From an uncultured Marinobacter sp. (GTDB lineage: Bacteria; Pseudomonadota; Gammaproteobacteria; Pseudomonadales; Oleiphilaceae), in contig NZ_CAJXKQ010000021.1 in NCBI RefSeq assembly GCF_913055835.1, positions 1 through 64,000 of the forward strand: a DNA stretch of 64,000 bases, read 5' to 3'. Below the pieces are notes generated by a model that was not told the origin of the DNA, searched no databases, and was given only the letters and a program-made list of their open reading frames with translations. Numbering within the stretch: position 1 is the stretch's first letter; each line of letters begins with the position of its first letter. The translations under genes were made by a program, and so were the position numbers. Positions 10,769 through 18,994 of the stretch are shown here, one piece after another.

Positions 10769-11318
10769 CCGATACCGGAGCTTGCTGGCTGCCCTGCTGA
10801 CGGTCGCATTGATTGGCCCGGCGGCCGCTTTCGACCTTGATTCCGACACCCCCATCAAGGTTACTGCCGACAATGCACGCCTCGACGATGGCCAGGGCAT
10901 TGCCACCTACACCGGGGATGTAGAACTTGAGCAGGGCAACACTCGGCTGAACGCCGACCGGGTGGTCTTGTATCGCTCGGAGGACGGCCTGAGCCGGATC
11001 GAGGCCTCCGGCACGCCGGCCAGATACCGGCAGCCGGCACGTGATGGCGAAGGCGAGACCGACGCCCGCGCCCTGAACATTACCTGGTCCGCCACCGACA
11101 GCCGGCTGACCTTTGAACGGGAAGCAGTCATCGAGCAGAATGGCAACCTGTTCCGCGGCGACGTCATTCACTATGATACCGCTGGCCGGGTTGTGACCGC
11201 TGAAGGCGGCGCGGACACCGGCGAAGGCAGCGGCCGGGTAGAGATGGTGATTCAGCCGCGCAGCGCCGACAGACGCACTGATGGACAGGAAACCGATGGC
11301 AGTTCTGAGAGCCAGTAA
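10752..11318 (+). CDS. lptA: LPS transport periplasmic protein LptA
   Basis: Forms the periplasmic bridge for LPS between LptC and LptD. The protein is 188 aa with a signal peptide (about 1-26, ending [12 protein letters not shown]). The OstA-like repeat begins [24 protein letters not shown] (partly shown), a very typical LptA opening. Both its start and end overlap neighbouring genes (lptC, lptB). Confidence 0.95.
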   Translation: MKPETNRYRSLLAALLTVALIGPAAAFDLDSDTPIKVTADNARLDDGQGIATYTGDVELEQGNTRLNADRVVLYRSEDGLSRIEASGTPARYRQPARDGEGETDARALNITWSATDSRLTFEREAVIEQNGNLFRGDVIHYDTAGRVVTAEGGADTGEGSGRVEMVIQPRSADRRTDGQETDGSSESQ

Positions 11319-12021
11319 CCTGGCAAAGAGTTACAAGCAGAAAAAAGTGGTGATCGACGTTTCCCTGGAAATCCGCAGCGGGGAAATCGTCGGGCTGCTT
11401 GGCCCCAATGGCGCGGGTAAAACCACCTGCTTTTACATGATCGTCGGGCTTGTGCCCGCCGACCGTGGCCGGATCACCATCGATAGCCGGGATATCACGC
11501 CACTGCCCATGCATGGACGCGCCCAGCAAGGCATCGGTTACCTGCCCCAGGAAGCCTCGGTGTTCCGCAAGCTGTCGGTTCGGGACAACATCATGGCCAT
11601 CCTCGAAACGCGCAAGGGGATGAGCAAGGCCGAGCGGGAGAAAAAGCTGGAAGAGTTACTGGAGGAGTTCCACATCACCCACATCCGTGACAGCGTTGGT
11701 ATGGCCCTGTCCGGGGGTGAACGGCGACGTGTAGAGATTGCCCGGGCGCTGGCCATGGAACCGGCTTTCATTCTTCTGGATGAGCCCTTCGCAGGTGTCG
11801 ACCCCATATCCGTGAGTGACATCAAGCACATCATCCGTCATCTGCGAGACAAGGGCATTGGCGTGCTAATCACGGATCACAACGTACGCGAGACCCTGGA
11901 CATTTGCGAGAACGCCTACATTGTGTCCGGCGGCCACATCATTGCCTCCGGCAATGCCGATGCGATCCTGGCGAATCAGCAAGTCAAGGAAGTCTACCTG
12001 GGCGACGAATTCAGGCTGTGA
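11296..12021 (+). CDS. lptB: LPS export ABC transporter ATPase LptB
   Basis: ATPase that drives LPS extraction from the inner membrane. The 241-aa protein has Walker [10 protein letters not shown], signature [15 protein letters not shown] and Walker [14 protein letters not shown]. The ATG at 11296 was chosen because AGGAAA precedes it and the protein then begins [14 protein letters not shown]. An upstream ATG at 11281 is possible. It overlaps the lptA 3' end and is followed by rpoN. Confidence 0.95.
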   Translation: MAVLRASNLAKSYKQKKVVIDVSLEIRSGEIVGLLGPNGAGKTTCFYMIVGLVPADRGRITIDSRDITPLPMHGRAQQGIGYLPQEASVFRKLSVRDNIMAILETRKGMSKAEREKKLEELLEEFHITHIRDSVGMALSGGERRRVEIARALAMEPAFILLDEPFAGVDPISVSDIKHIIRHLRDKGIGVLITDHNVRETLDICENAYIVSGGHIIASGNADAILANQQVKEVYLGDEFRL

Positions 12022-12174
12022 CACCGAATGGCTCATTGTTTTGATGATCTGTAGCAAGTAAACTCGGCAAAGAACTTGCTAGGGTAAACCAGATTCGCGG
12101 CAAGTAACCGGCATATATAGATTTTTTTTCACTACTTATGACACAAAGCGCTGATGAGTGACGGATCCTGAACC

Positions 12175-13701
12175 ATGGTTATGAAAGCCTCCTTACAGTT
12201 AAAGCTGGGTCAGAGCCTGACCATGACGCCCCAGCTGCAACAGGCGATCCGGCTTCTCCAGCTTTCCACCCTCGACCTTCAGCAGGAAATCCAGCAGGCA
12301 CTGGAATCCAATCCCATGCTGGAGACCTCCGAGGACGATGATCAGACCGACCCCGCTGCCGAAAATAACGAGCACGAAGCCAACGCCACCGAGTCTTCTG
12401 CTGAAACCGCGCCCGAACCGTCAACTGACTGGGACGAATCCGAAAACGGTCCGGACTGGTCCTCGGAAAACGATATCCCGGACAACATTCCTGATGACCT
12501 GCCGGTAGATACAGCCTGGGACGACATTTACCAGTCCGCGCCTGCCCCTGCAGCCCGCAATGACGACGAGAACGATCACGATTTCGAGACCCGCAACTCG
12601 CCTACCGAGACGCTTCAGGATCATCTGGAATGGCAGCTCAATCTGACCCCACTTAGTGAACGGGACCAGGCCATTGCCCATGCCCTGATGGACGCGGTGG
12701 ATGAGCGGGGCTATCTCACCACCCCGCTGGAAGAAATCCACTCCGGACTGCTGGACGAAAACGAGGAAGACCCTCTTGAACTGGATGAAGTGGAAGCCGT
12801 CCTGCACCGCCTCCAGCACTTTGATCCGCCCGGTGTGTTTGCCCGGGATCTGCAGGAATGTCTGCTGATCCAGCTCAACCAGCTGCCGCCTGACACCCCA
12901 TGGTTGGCCCAGGCACGACTGGTGATCACCCACTACATCAACCTGCTGGGCAACCGCGATTACGCGCAGTTGTTGCGCCGCAGCCGCCTGAAAGAAGACC
13001 AGCTGCGGGAAGTCCTGGCGCTGATCACCGGCCTGAACCCGCGACCGGGCGATGTGATAGACCGCGCCGAACCCGATTACGTCATTCCGGACGTCATTGT
13101 TCGCAAGCACAACGGTCGCTGGCGCGTTGAACTGAATCCGGAAATTGCACCGCGCATCCGGGTCAATGCGAGCTATGCTTCACTTATAAGGCGTGCGGAC
13201 AGCAGTGCAGACAACACCTACCTGCGGGATCAGCTGCAGGAGGCCAAATGGTTTATCAAAAGCCTGCAGAGCCGCAATGAGACCCTGCTGAAAGTGGCGA
13301 CCCGTATTGTCGAGCACCAGCAGGGATTCCTGGATCACGGCGAAGAAGCCATGAAGCCGCTGATCCTCTCGGACATTGCCCAGGCGGTAGAAATGCATGA
13401 ATCGACGATTTCACGCGTTACCACCCAGAAATACATGCACACCCCCCGGGGCATTTTCGAGCTGAAGTATTTCTTCTCCAGCCACGTCAGTACTGAGGAG
13501 GGCGGAGAATGCTCATCCACGGCCATCCGGGCGATGATCAAGAAGCTGATTGCTGCGGAAACGCCCAAAAAGCCGTTGAGCGACAGTAAAATTGCAGCCA
13601 TGCTAGGGGAACAGGGAATCAAGGTGGCGCGACGCACCGTTGCCAAGTACCGGGAAGCCATGCACATTCCGCCATCCAACGAGCGCAAACGGCTGGTCTG
13701 A
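12175..13701 (+). CDS. rpoN: RNA polymerase sigma-54 factor RpoN
   Basis: Alternative sigma factor that needs enhancer-binding activators and serves nitrogen, flagellar and related promoters. The protein is 508 aa: glutamine/leucine-rich region I ([20 protein letters not shown]), an acidic region II (about 55-140), the core- and DNA-binding parts, and the RpoN box [10 protein letters not shown] at about 485-494. ATG 12175 has GGAT eight bases upstream; ATG 12181 matches the start of Pseudomonas RpoN, and either could be used. The gap before it (12022-12174) is AT-rich and probably holds its own promoter. Confidence 0.97.
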   Translation: MVMKASLQLKLGQSLTMTPQLQQAIRLLQLSTLDLQQEIQQALESNPMLETSEDDDQTDPAAENNEHEANATESSAETAPEPSTDWDESENGPDWSSENDIPDNIPDDLPVDTAWDDIYQSAPAPAARNDDENDHDFETRNSPTETLQDHLEWQLNLTPLSERDQAIAHALMDAVDERGYLTTPLEEIHSGLLDENEEDPLELDEVEAVLHRLQHFDPPGVFARDLQECLLIQLNQLPPDTPWLAQARLVITHYINLLGNRDYAQLLRRSRLKEDQLREVLALITGLNPRPGDVIDRAEPDYVIPDVIVRKHNGRWRVELNPEIAPRIRVNASYASLIRRADSSADNTYLRDQLQEAKWFIKSLQSRNETLLKVATRIVEHQQGFLDHGEEAMKPLILSDIAQAVEMHESTISRVTTQKYMHTPRGIFELKYFFSSHVSTEEGGECSSTAIRAMIKKLIAAETPKKPLSDSKIAAMLGEQGIKVARRTVAKYREAMHIPPSNERKRLV

Positions 13702-13801
13702 ATTTCCCGTGGCGGGATGCAACACTGTATTCGCCGGCGCACAATGCGCCAGCACCCAGACCGGCTCCCGGGAGCCGGCATGATGACAACAGGAGACGCC
13801 T

Positions 13802-14110
13802 ATGCAACTCAATATTTCAGGCCATCACGTAGAACTGACTCCCGCACTGAAGGATTATGTCTCAGAAAAGTTCGAGAAGCTCGAGCGTCACTTTGACCAC
13901 ATCAGTAACTGCCAGGTGACCCTGGAAGTGGAAAAAGTGCGCCAGATCGCGGAAGCCACGCTGCACGTGGTTGGTGGTGAGATTCACGCAAAGGCTGAAA
14001 ATGAGGATATGTACGCAGCTATCGATGCTCTGATCGACAAGCTCGACCGCCAGATCCTCAAGCACAAGGAAAAGAATGTAGACCGGATGCACGGAAACGG
14101 CTCTCGCTAA
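13802..14110 (+). CDS. hpf: Ribosome hibernation promoting factor HPF (short form)
   Basis: Binds the 30S subunit in stationary phase and helps form inactive 100S ribosomes. At 102 aa it is the short form, with the YfiA/HPF fold start MQLNISGHHVELTPALKDYV and no long C-terminal dimerisation domain. It lies between rpoN and ptsN, the conserved order. A terminator-like hairpin follows. Confidence 0.95.
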   Translation: MQLNISGHHVELTPALKDYVSEKFEKLERHFDHISNCQVTLEVEKVRQIAEATLHVVGGEIHAKAENEDMYAAIDALIDKLDRQILKHKEKNVDRMHGNGSR

Positions 14111-14141
14111 CTGGCTGTTTTCATGCAAGTCATCTAATCGA

Positions 14142-14177
14142 GCTGCGACATGAGCAACGTGTCGCAGCCTTTTTTTT
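14142..14177 (+). terminator. Intrinsic terminator between hpf and ptsN
   Basis: A perfect 9-bp stem GCTGCGACA (14142-14150) / TGTCGCAGC (14160-14168), followed by a run of eight or more T. It sits 31 bp after hpf and 20 bp before ptsN. Transcripts from rpoN-hpf would stop, or be attenuated, before ptsN-rapZ-npr. Confidence 0.85.
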
Positions 14178-14197
14178 AACGGAAACGTAGTCGATCC

Positions 14198-14668
14198 ATG
14201 AGCGACACATCCCTGACCATAGACAATATTCTTGTTCCGGAGCTGACCCTCTGCAGGGTGCCTGCGTCCAGCAAGAAACGGGCCCTGGAGTTTATTGCCG
14301 AGCAGATAAACCATCAGGACAACACGCTCAGCGAGACCCAGCTCTTCAACAACCTGATTTCCCGTGAGCGCCTGGGCAGTACCGGCATTGGCCAGGGGAT
14401 CGCCATTCCCCACTGCCGGCTTGAGGGCCTTGATCACGTGGTGGGCGTGCTGATGACGCTTGAAGAAAGCGTTGAGTTCGATGCTATCGACAACCAGCCG
14501 GTGGACCTGATTTTTGCCCTGATCGTCCCGAAAGAGGCAACCAGCGAACACCTGGAGCTGCTCAGCCAACTGGCCGAGAAGTTCAATGAGCGGTCGTTCT
14601 GTGATCGCCTCCGGCAATGCGAGGACGCCAGCACACTGTACCAGCGCATGACCGCCTCAGGCGGCTGA
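14198..14668 (+). CDS. ptsN: Nitrogen PTS EIIA component PtsN
   Basis: EIIA-Ntr, the terminal phosphoacceptor of the nitrogen phosphotransferase system. In other bacteria it controls potassium transport and sigma-54-related functions. The protein is 156 aa with the phosphorylated histidine in GIAIPHCRL. It is followed by rapZ and npr, which supplies its phosphate. Confidence 0.95.
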   Translation: MSDTSLTIDNILVPELTLCRVPASSKKRALEFIAEQINHQDNTLSETQLFNNLISRERLGSTGIGQGIAIPHCRLEGLDHVVGVLMTLEESVEFDAIDNQPVDLIFALIVPKEATSEHLELLSQLAEKFNERSFCDRLRQCEDASTLYQRMTASGG

Positions 14669-14696
14669 TATTCATTGCAGTGGAGGTAGTTTGGTC

Positions 14697-15581
14697 ATGA
14701 AGCTGATTATCGTTAGTGGCAGGTCCGGTTCGGGCAAGAGTACCGCGCTTCATGTGCTGGAGGACCTCGGGTTCTACTGCATCGACAACCTTCCCATTGG
14801 CCTGCTATTCCCCCTCACCAGGGAAGCAGCCAGCCAGACCAAGCCTGGCCGGTTGGGCAAGATGGCCGTCAGTATCGATGCCCGTAACCTGTCTGGGGAA
14901 CTGGCCAATTTTGAAGAGATTTACCGGCGCCTTCAGGAGACCGGGGTTACCGTTGAAATTATCTTCCTGGACGCCGACGAACAGTCTCTGCTTCAGCGTT
15001 TCCATGCCACCCGCAGAAAGCATCCGTTGAGTGACGACAGGACCTCCCTCCGGGAAGCCATTACCAGTGAAAAGAAGCTTCTTGAGCCTCTCTCCAAGCT
15101 TTCCGACCTGTATGTGAACACCACCGGGATGTCCATGTATGAACTGCGGGACATGGTGAAACAGAGGGTTGTAGGCCGGAAAGACCAGGAACTGGCCCTG
15201 CTGTTTCAGTCATTCGGTTTCAAACACGGTGTACCGCTGGATTCGGACTACGTATTCGATGTCCGTTGCCTGCCGAATCCTTACTGGGATACCAGCCTCC
15301 GAAAATACGTGGGCACGGATCAGCCGGTCATCGAATTTCTGGAAAAGGAACCGGCAAGCCGCAAGATGATTGACGATCTGAAGGCATTCCTGGATACCTG
15401 GCTGCCCTCCTTCGCGGACAGCAACCGCAGCTATATGACCATTTCCATCGGTTGTACCGGCGGCCAGCACCGTTCAGTGTACGTGTGCGAGCAATTGGGC
15501 GAGTATTTCCGGCAGCGCTACAACAATGTGCAGGTCCGCCATACAGAACTGCCACACCTTCAGACCCGGGAAGAGATCTGA
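14697..15581 (+). CDS. rapZ: RNase adapter protein RapZ
   Basis: P-loop nucleotide-binding and RNA-binding protein; in E. coli it directs RNase E to the GlmZ small RNA to control glucosamine-6-phosphate synthesis. The protein is 294 aa with Walker A GRSGSGKS (residues 8-15) and the conserved C-terminal YMTISIGCTGGQHRSVY (partly shown). The ATG at 14697 has GGAGG ten bases upstream; the TTG at 14691 is too close to the Shine-Dalgarno. Confidence 0.95.
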   Translation: MKLIIVSGRSGSGKSTALHVLEDLGFYCIDNLPIGLLFPLTREAASQTKPGRLGKMAVSIDARNLSGELANFEEIYRRLQETGVTVEIIFLDADEQSLLQRFHATRRKHPLSDDRTSLREAITSEKKLLEPLSKLSDLYVNTTGMSMYELRDMVKQRVVGRKDQELALLFQSFGFKHGVPLDSDYVFDVRCLPNPYWDTSLRKYVGTDQPVIEFLEKEPASRKMIDDLKAFLDTWLPSFADSNRSYMTISIGCTGGQHRSVYVCEQLGEYFRQRYNNVQVRHTELPHLQTREEI

Positions 15582-15588
15582 TCGAACC

Positions 15589-15858
15589 ATGATTCGCCGC
15601 CCGATTACCATTATCAACAAGCTGGGCCTGCACGCGCGTGCCACCGCGAAGCTGGTTGCCACCGCTTCCGAATTCGACAGCAGTGTGCGGATCAGCGGCA
15701 AGGACCGGGATGTGGACGCAAAAAACATCATGCAGGTGATGATGCTGGCAGCCAGCCAGGGAACCGATGTGGAGCTTGTTGCCGACGGCCCGGACGAGGA
15801 ACAGGCCGTCGAGGCACTGGTTGAACTGATCAACGACTACTTTGGTGAGGGCGAGTAA
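15589..15858 (+). CDS. ptsO: Nitrogen PTS phosphocarrier NPr
   Basis: HPr-like carrier that passes phosphate to PtsN. The product is 89 aa with active-site histidine in INKLGLHARATAKLV. The ATG at 15589 lies seven bases after the rapZ stop; the longer open frame inside rapZ lacks homologous sequence. Confidence 0.94.
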   Translation: MIRRPITIINKLGLHARATAKLVATASEFDSSVRISGKDRDVDAKNIMQVMMLAASQGTDVELVADGPDEEQAVEALVELINDYFGEGE

Positions 15859-15917
15859 TCTCCCTTCTGTACGGCATTCACCTACAACTCTTTCTCACCG
15901 ATAGCGCCTAACTCCGC

Positions 15918-15923
15918 TATAAT
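15918..15923 (+). promoter_or_regulatory. Consensus -10 box before mgtE
   Basis: A perfect TATAAT lies 28 bp upstream of the mgtE ATG. The predicted leader is only about 20 nt and contains a small GGCGT/ACGCC hairpin (15927-15942). There is therefore no room for an M-box-type magnesium riboswitch. The -35 element is unclear. Confidence 0.55.
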
Positions 15924-15951
15924 ACAGGCGTTTTCTGACGCCGGGTGATTC

Positions 15952-17313
15952 ATGACCGATATTCTGGAAAAAAGCCAGGCCCGCCAGCGCCTTCGCTCCC
16001 TGAGTGAAGCCCTGGACAGTGGCGCACTGAAGCAGGTTGCCCGCATCCTGAACGGTGGCCTGAGCCCCAGTGATATTGCCCATCTGCTGGAATCCTCCCC
16101 GCCCCGGCAGCGTGCCCTGCTGTGGAACCTGGTAGACAAAGAGCTCGAAGGCGAGGTTCTCCAGTATCTCAGCGACGATATCCGGGGTTACTTCCTGAGC
16201 CAGCTTAATGCTCAGGAACTGGCGGATATCATCGAGGATTTCGAGTCGGACGACCTGGCCGACCTGCTCCAGCAACTACCGGATACGGTCATCCAGGAAG
16301 TCCTGGAAACCATGGACGAGCAGGACCGCCAGCGGGTAGAGGAAGTGCTCTCCTATCCGGAGGACACCGCCGGCGGCCTGATGAACACGGACACCATTAC
16401 GGTGCGCCCGGACATCAGCATCGACGTTGTTCTCCGCTACCTGCGCCGGCACCGAAACCTGCCGCCCATGACCGACAGCCTGATCGTGGTCAGCCGGCGG
16501 GATGATTTCATTGGCATGCTGCCGATTACCAAGATGCTGGTATCGAATCCCGCCTCCACCGTGCGGGAAGTGATGGATACCGACATCGAGCCGATTCCCG
16601 TAAGCCTCTCCGACACCAAGGTAGCGACCTTGTTTGAACGCTACGACCTGATCTCGGCGCCGGTGGTGAACGAGGAAGGCCGGCTGCTCGGGCGCATCAC
16701 CATCGACGACGTGGTTGACGTTATCCGCGAGGATGCCGACCACTCCCTGATGAGTATGGCGGGTCTGGATGAGGACGAGGATACCTTTGCGCCGGTGTGG
16801 AAAACATCGCGCCGCCGGGCCGTCTGGCTGGGGATCAATCTGATCACCGCCCTGATCGCATCGGCTGTCATCGGGTTATTCGAGGAAACCATCGCCAAGG
16901 TCGTGGCACTGGCGGTACTGATGCCGATTGTCGCAAGTATGGGGGGCATAGCTGGCAGCCAGACCCTCACCCTCGTGATTCGCGGCATGGCTGTCGGGCA
17001 GATCAGCGGTGCCAACGTTAAATGGTTACTGAACCGGGAGTTTCTCTCGGGCATCCTGAATGGAATGCTTTGGGCCGCCGTTGTCGCCGGGGCCGCCATG
17101 CTCTGGTTCCAGGATGTGCTGATTGGCGCCATCATAGCTGCCGCGCTGGTGATCAACCTGGTTGCCGCTGCACTGGTGGGCACGGTTTTGCCCCTGTTTC
17201 TCAAATCGCGGAATATTGATCCTGCCCTGGCAGGCAGCGTGATTCTCACGACCGTTACGGACGTGGTCGGGTTCATGGCATTTCTTGGCCTTGCCACAGT
17301 TTTCTACGCCTAG
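15952..17313 (+). CDS. mgtE: Magnesium transporter MgtE
   Basis: Mg2+-gated magnesium channel of the inner membrane. The protein is 453 aa in the usual order: N-domain (about 20-130), a pair of CBS domains (about 135-255), then five transmembrane helices (about 285-453) with the IVASMGGIAGSQTLTLVIRG (partly shown) pore-lining segment and the C-terminal DVVGFMAFLGLATVF. It follows the PTS genes but probably has its own promoter. Confidence 0.95.
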   Translation: MTDILEKSQARQRLRSLSEALDSGALKQVARILNGGLSPSDIAHLLESSPPRQRALLWNLVDKELEGEVLQYLSDDIRGYFLSQLNAQELADIIEDFESDDLADLLQQLPDTVIQEVLETMDEQDRQRVEEVLSYPEDTAGGLMNTDTITVRPDISIDVVLRYLRRHRNLPPMTDSLIVVSRRDDFIGMLPITKMLVSNPASTVREVMDTDIEPIPVSLSDTKVATLFERYDLISAPVVNEEGRLLGRITIDDVVDVIREDADHSLMSMAGLDEDEDTFAPVWKTSRRRAVWLGINLITALIASAVIGLFEETIAKVVALAVLMPIVASMGGIAGSQTLTLVIRGMAVGQISGANVKWLLNREFLSGILNGMLWAAVVAGAAMLWFQDVLIGAIIAAALVINLVAAALVGTVLPLFLKSRNIDPALAGSVILTTVTDVVGFMAFLGLATVFYA

Positions 17314-17319
17314 TCGGGT

Positions 17320-17522
17320 GTCGGATTACGCGTTGCTAATCCGACCTACGGTTAGGTTAGGATTTTTTGCTTGATCGTTTGGCGGATTACGCTTCGCTAA
17401 TCCGACCTACGGTTGGGCGAGGATTTTCTGCTTGATCGTTTGTCGGATTACGCGTTGCTAATCCGACCTACGTTCAGGTGCTCTCTTTTTTTGTAGGTCG
17501 GGTTAGCAAAGCGTAACCCGAC
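17320..17522. repeat. REP-like palindrome array with 61-bp tandem period
   Basis: Four copies of the GTCGGATTA...TAATCCGAC palindrome lie at 17320-17350, 17381-17411, 17442-17472 and 17493-17522, the last inverted. The first three are spaced by exactly 61 bp, and the spacers are also alike (GGATTTT(T/C)TGCTTGATCGTTT), so this is a tandem duplication. The fourth has G/C changes on both sides of the stem (GGGTTA/TAACCC). It fills the mgtE-yjgA gap, and yjgA begins 15 bp later. Confidence 0.88.
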
Positions 17523-17537
17523 AACCAGGCTGAACTT

Positions 17538-18065
17538 ATGAAAGACAACCACGATAACGACACCCCAGAATACGAAGGCCCCAGCAAATCCCAGCTGAAG
17601 CGGGAAATGCACGCCCTGCAGGATCTTGGCAAGCGCATGCTGGACCTGAGCAATGATCAGTTGGAAACCCTGCCAATCAGCGACACCCTTCGTGCTGCCA
17701 TCGAAGAATCCCGGCGTATCCGCCAGAACGAGGCGAAGCGACGGCACCTGCAGTACATCGGCAAGGTGATTCGCCAGGAAGACGACCCAGAGGCCCTGGC
17801 GAGAGCCATTGACGCCTTTGACGCCGGTAGTGAGGAACACACCCGACGGCATCACCTGGCAGAGCGCTGGCGGGACCGGATGATTGCCGAGGGCGACTCG
17901 GTTGTTGGCGAGTTCTTCAGCTACTGCCCCAGCGCTGATATGCAGCACCTGCGGAACCTTGCGCGTAATGCCCGGAAAGACGTTGAGAAACAGAAGAACA
18001 CCGGCCAGGCCCGAAAGCTGTTCCGCTATCTTCGGGAATGCATCGACGACGCTGAAGCAATGTAA
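17538..18065 (+). CDS. yjgA: Ribosome-associated protein YjgA/DarP
   Basis: DUF615 protein that binds late 50S assembly intermediates. It is 175 aa, highly charged and helical, with the family start PSKSQLKREMHALQDLGKRM (partly shown) and the C-terminal FRYLRECI. It is convergent with the nitrilase gene. Confidence 0.93.
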   Translation: MKDNHDNDTPEYEGPSKSQLKREMHALQDLGKRMLDLSNDQLETLPISDTLRAAIEESRRIRQNEAKRRHLQYIGKVIRQEDDPEALARAIDAFDAGSEEHTRRHHLAERWRDRMIAEGDSVVGEFFSYCPSADMQHLRNLARNARKDVEKQKNTGQARKLFRYLRECIDDAEAM

Positions 18066-18118
18066 ATTCGGCGTCAGATGAAATTGGGGTCAGAAGATAG
18101 GCTCTACTGCCCCCACTT

Positions 18119-18964
18119 TCAGCCTTTCAGCCGACGGTGCTCCCACACCGGCATGCGAGTGCGCAGATTGGCCACCTGATCCAGATCCAGCTCGGCGGCA
18201 ACCAGTCCCGGGCCTTCACCCATTTCTGTCACTACCCGCCCCCAGGGATCACAGATCAGGCTGTGACCATAGGTGCGCCGGCGCTCGCTGTTCTGGCCGC
18301 CCTGTCCCGGCGCCACAACCCATAGCTGGTTTTCAATGGCCCGGGCGCGGATCAACGGGTACCAGTGGGCGTCGCCGGTCTGCCAGGTAAAAGCGCTCGG
18401 CAGGCAGACCCAGTCCACACCCTGCTCTCGCAGCAGCCGGAACAGTTCCGGGAAGCGCAGGTCATAGCAGATGGCCAGTCCCAACTTCCCAGCCGGTGTA
18501 TCCACGGTCACCACCTCCTCGCCAGGCTCGAAGGTGTCGGATTCCCGGTACTGGCCGTGGGCGTCTTCAACCATGGCGTCGAACAGGTGGATCTTGTCGT
18601 AACGGGCCACTTCCCGGCCCTGGTCGTCAAACACCAGGCAAGTCGCCCTAACCCGGTCTTCGATGTCTGAACCATCCGGCCGTTTGGCCACCGGCATTGA
18701 TCCACCAACGATCCAGATACCCAGCTTACGCGCCTGCTCCGCGAGGAAGGATCTGATGATTGGCTCCGGGCCGGCCTCCCGGCGCCCACAATCGATCATC
18801 TGACGAGTCGCCAGGACTGCGAAATTTTCCGGCAACACCGCAACAGATGCGCCCTCTGGGGCAGCCTGGGCCAGCAGTTTTTCCGCGTCAGCCAGGTTGG
18901 CCTCGATGTCATGGCCGCTGACCATCTGAATGGCTGCGACCCGGTTGGAAACACGCTCACTCAT
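18119..18964 (-). CDS. Carbon-nitrogen hydrolase (Nit2-like amidase)
   Basis: Nitrilase-superfamily hydrolase of 281 aa. The catalytic triad is visible: Glu in VLPENFAVL, Lys in RYDKIHLFD, and Cys in LAICYDLRFPELF. Related bacterial enzymes clean up deaminated glutathione or omega-amides, but the substrate here is not settled. ATG 18964 follows GGAGG at ideal spacing; the longer frame starting at 18985 has none. It is the last gene of the mreBCD-maf-rng-yhdP cluster. Confidence 0.9.
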   Translation of the reverse strand: MSERVSNRVAAIQMVSGHDIEANLADAEKLLAQAAPEGASVAVLPENFAVLATRQMIDCGRREAGPEPIIRSFLAEQARKLGIWIVGGSMPVAKRPDGSDIEDRVRATCLVFDDQGREVARYDKIHLFDAMVEDAHGQYRESDTFEPGEEVVTVDTPAGKLGLAICYDLRFPELFRLLREQGVDWVCLPSAFTWQTGDAHWYPLIRARAIENQLWVVAPGQGGQNSERRRTYGHSLICDPWGRVVTEMGEGPGLVAAELDLDQVANLRTRMPVWEHRRLKG

Positions 18965-18994
18965 AACTGCCTCCGCTTTTGCCAAACAGAAAAG

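Noticed and set aside
15924-15951. Magnesium riboswitch before mgtE
   Set aside because: The predicted leader is only about 20 nt, too short for an M-box.
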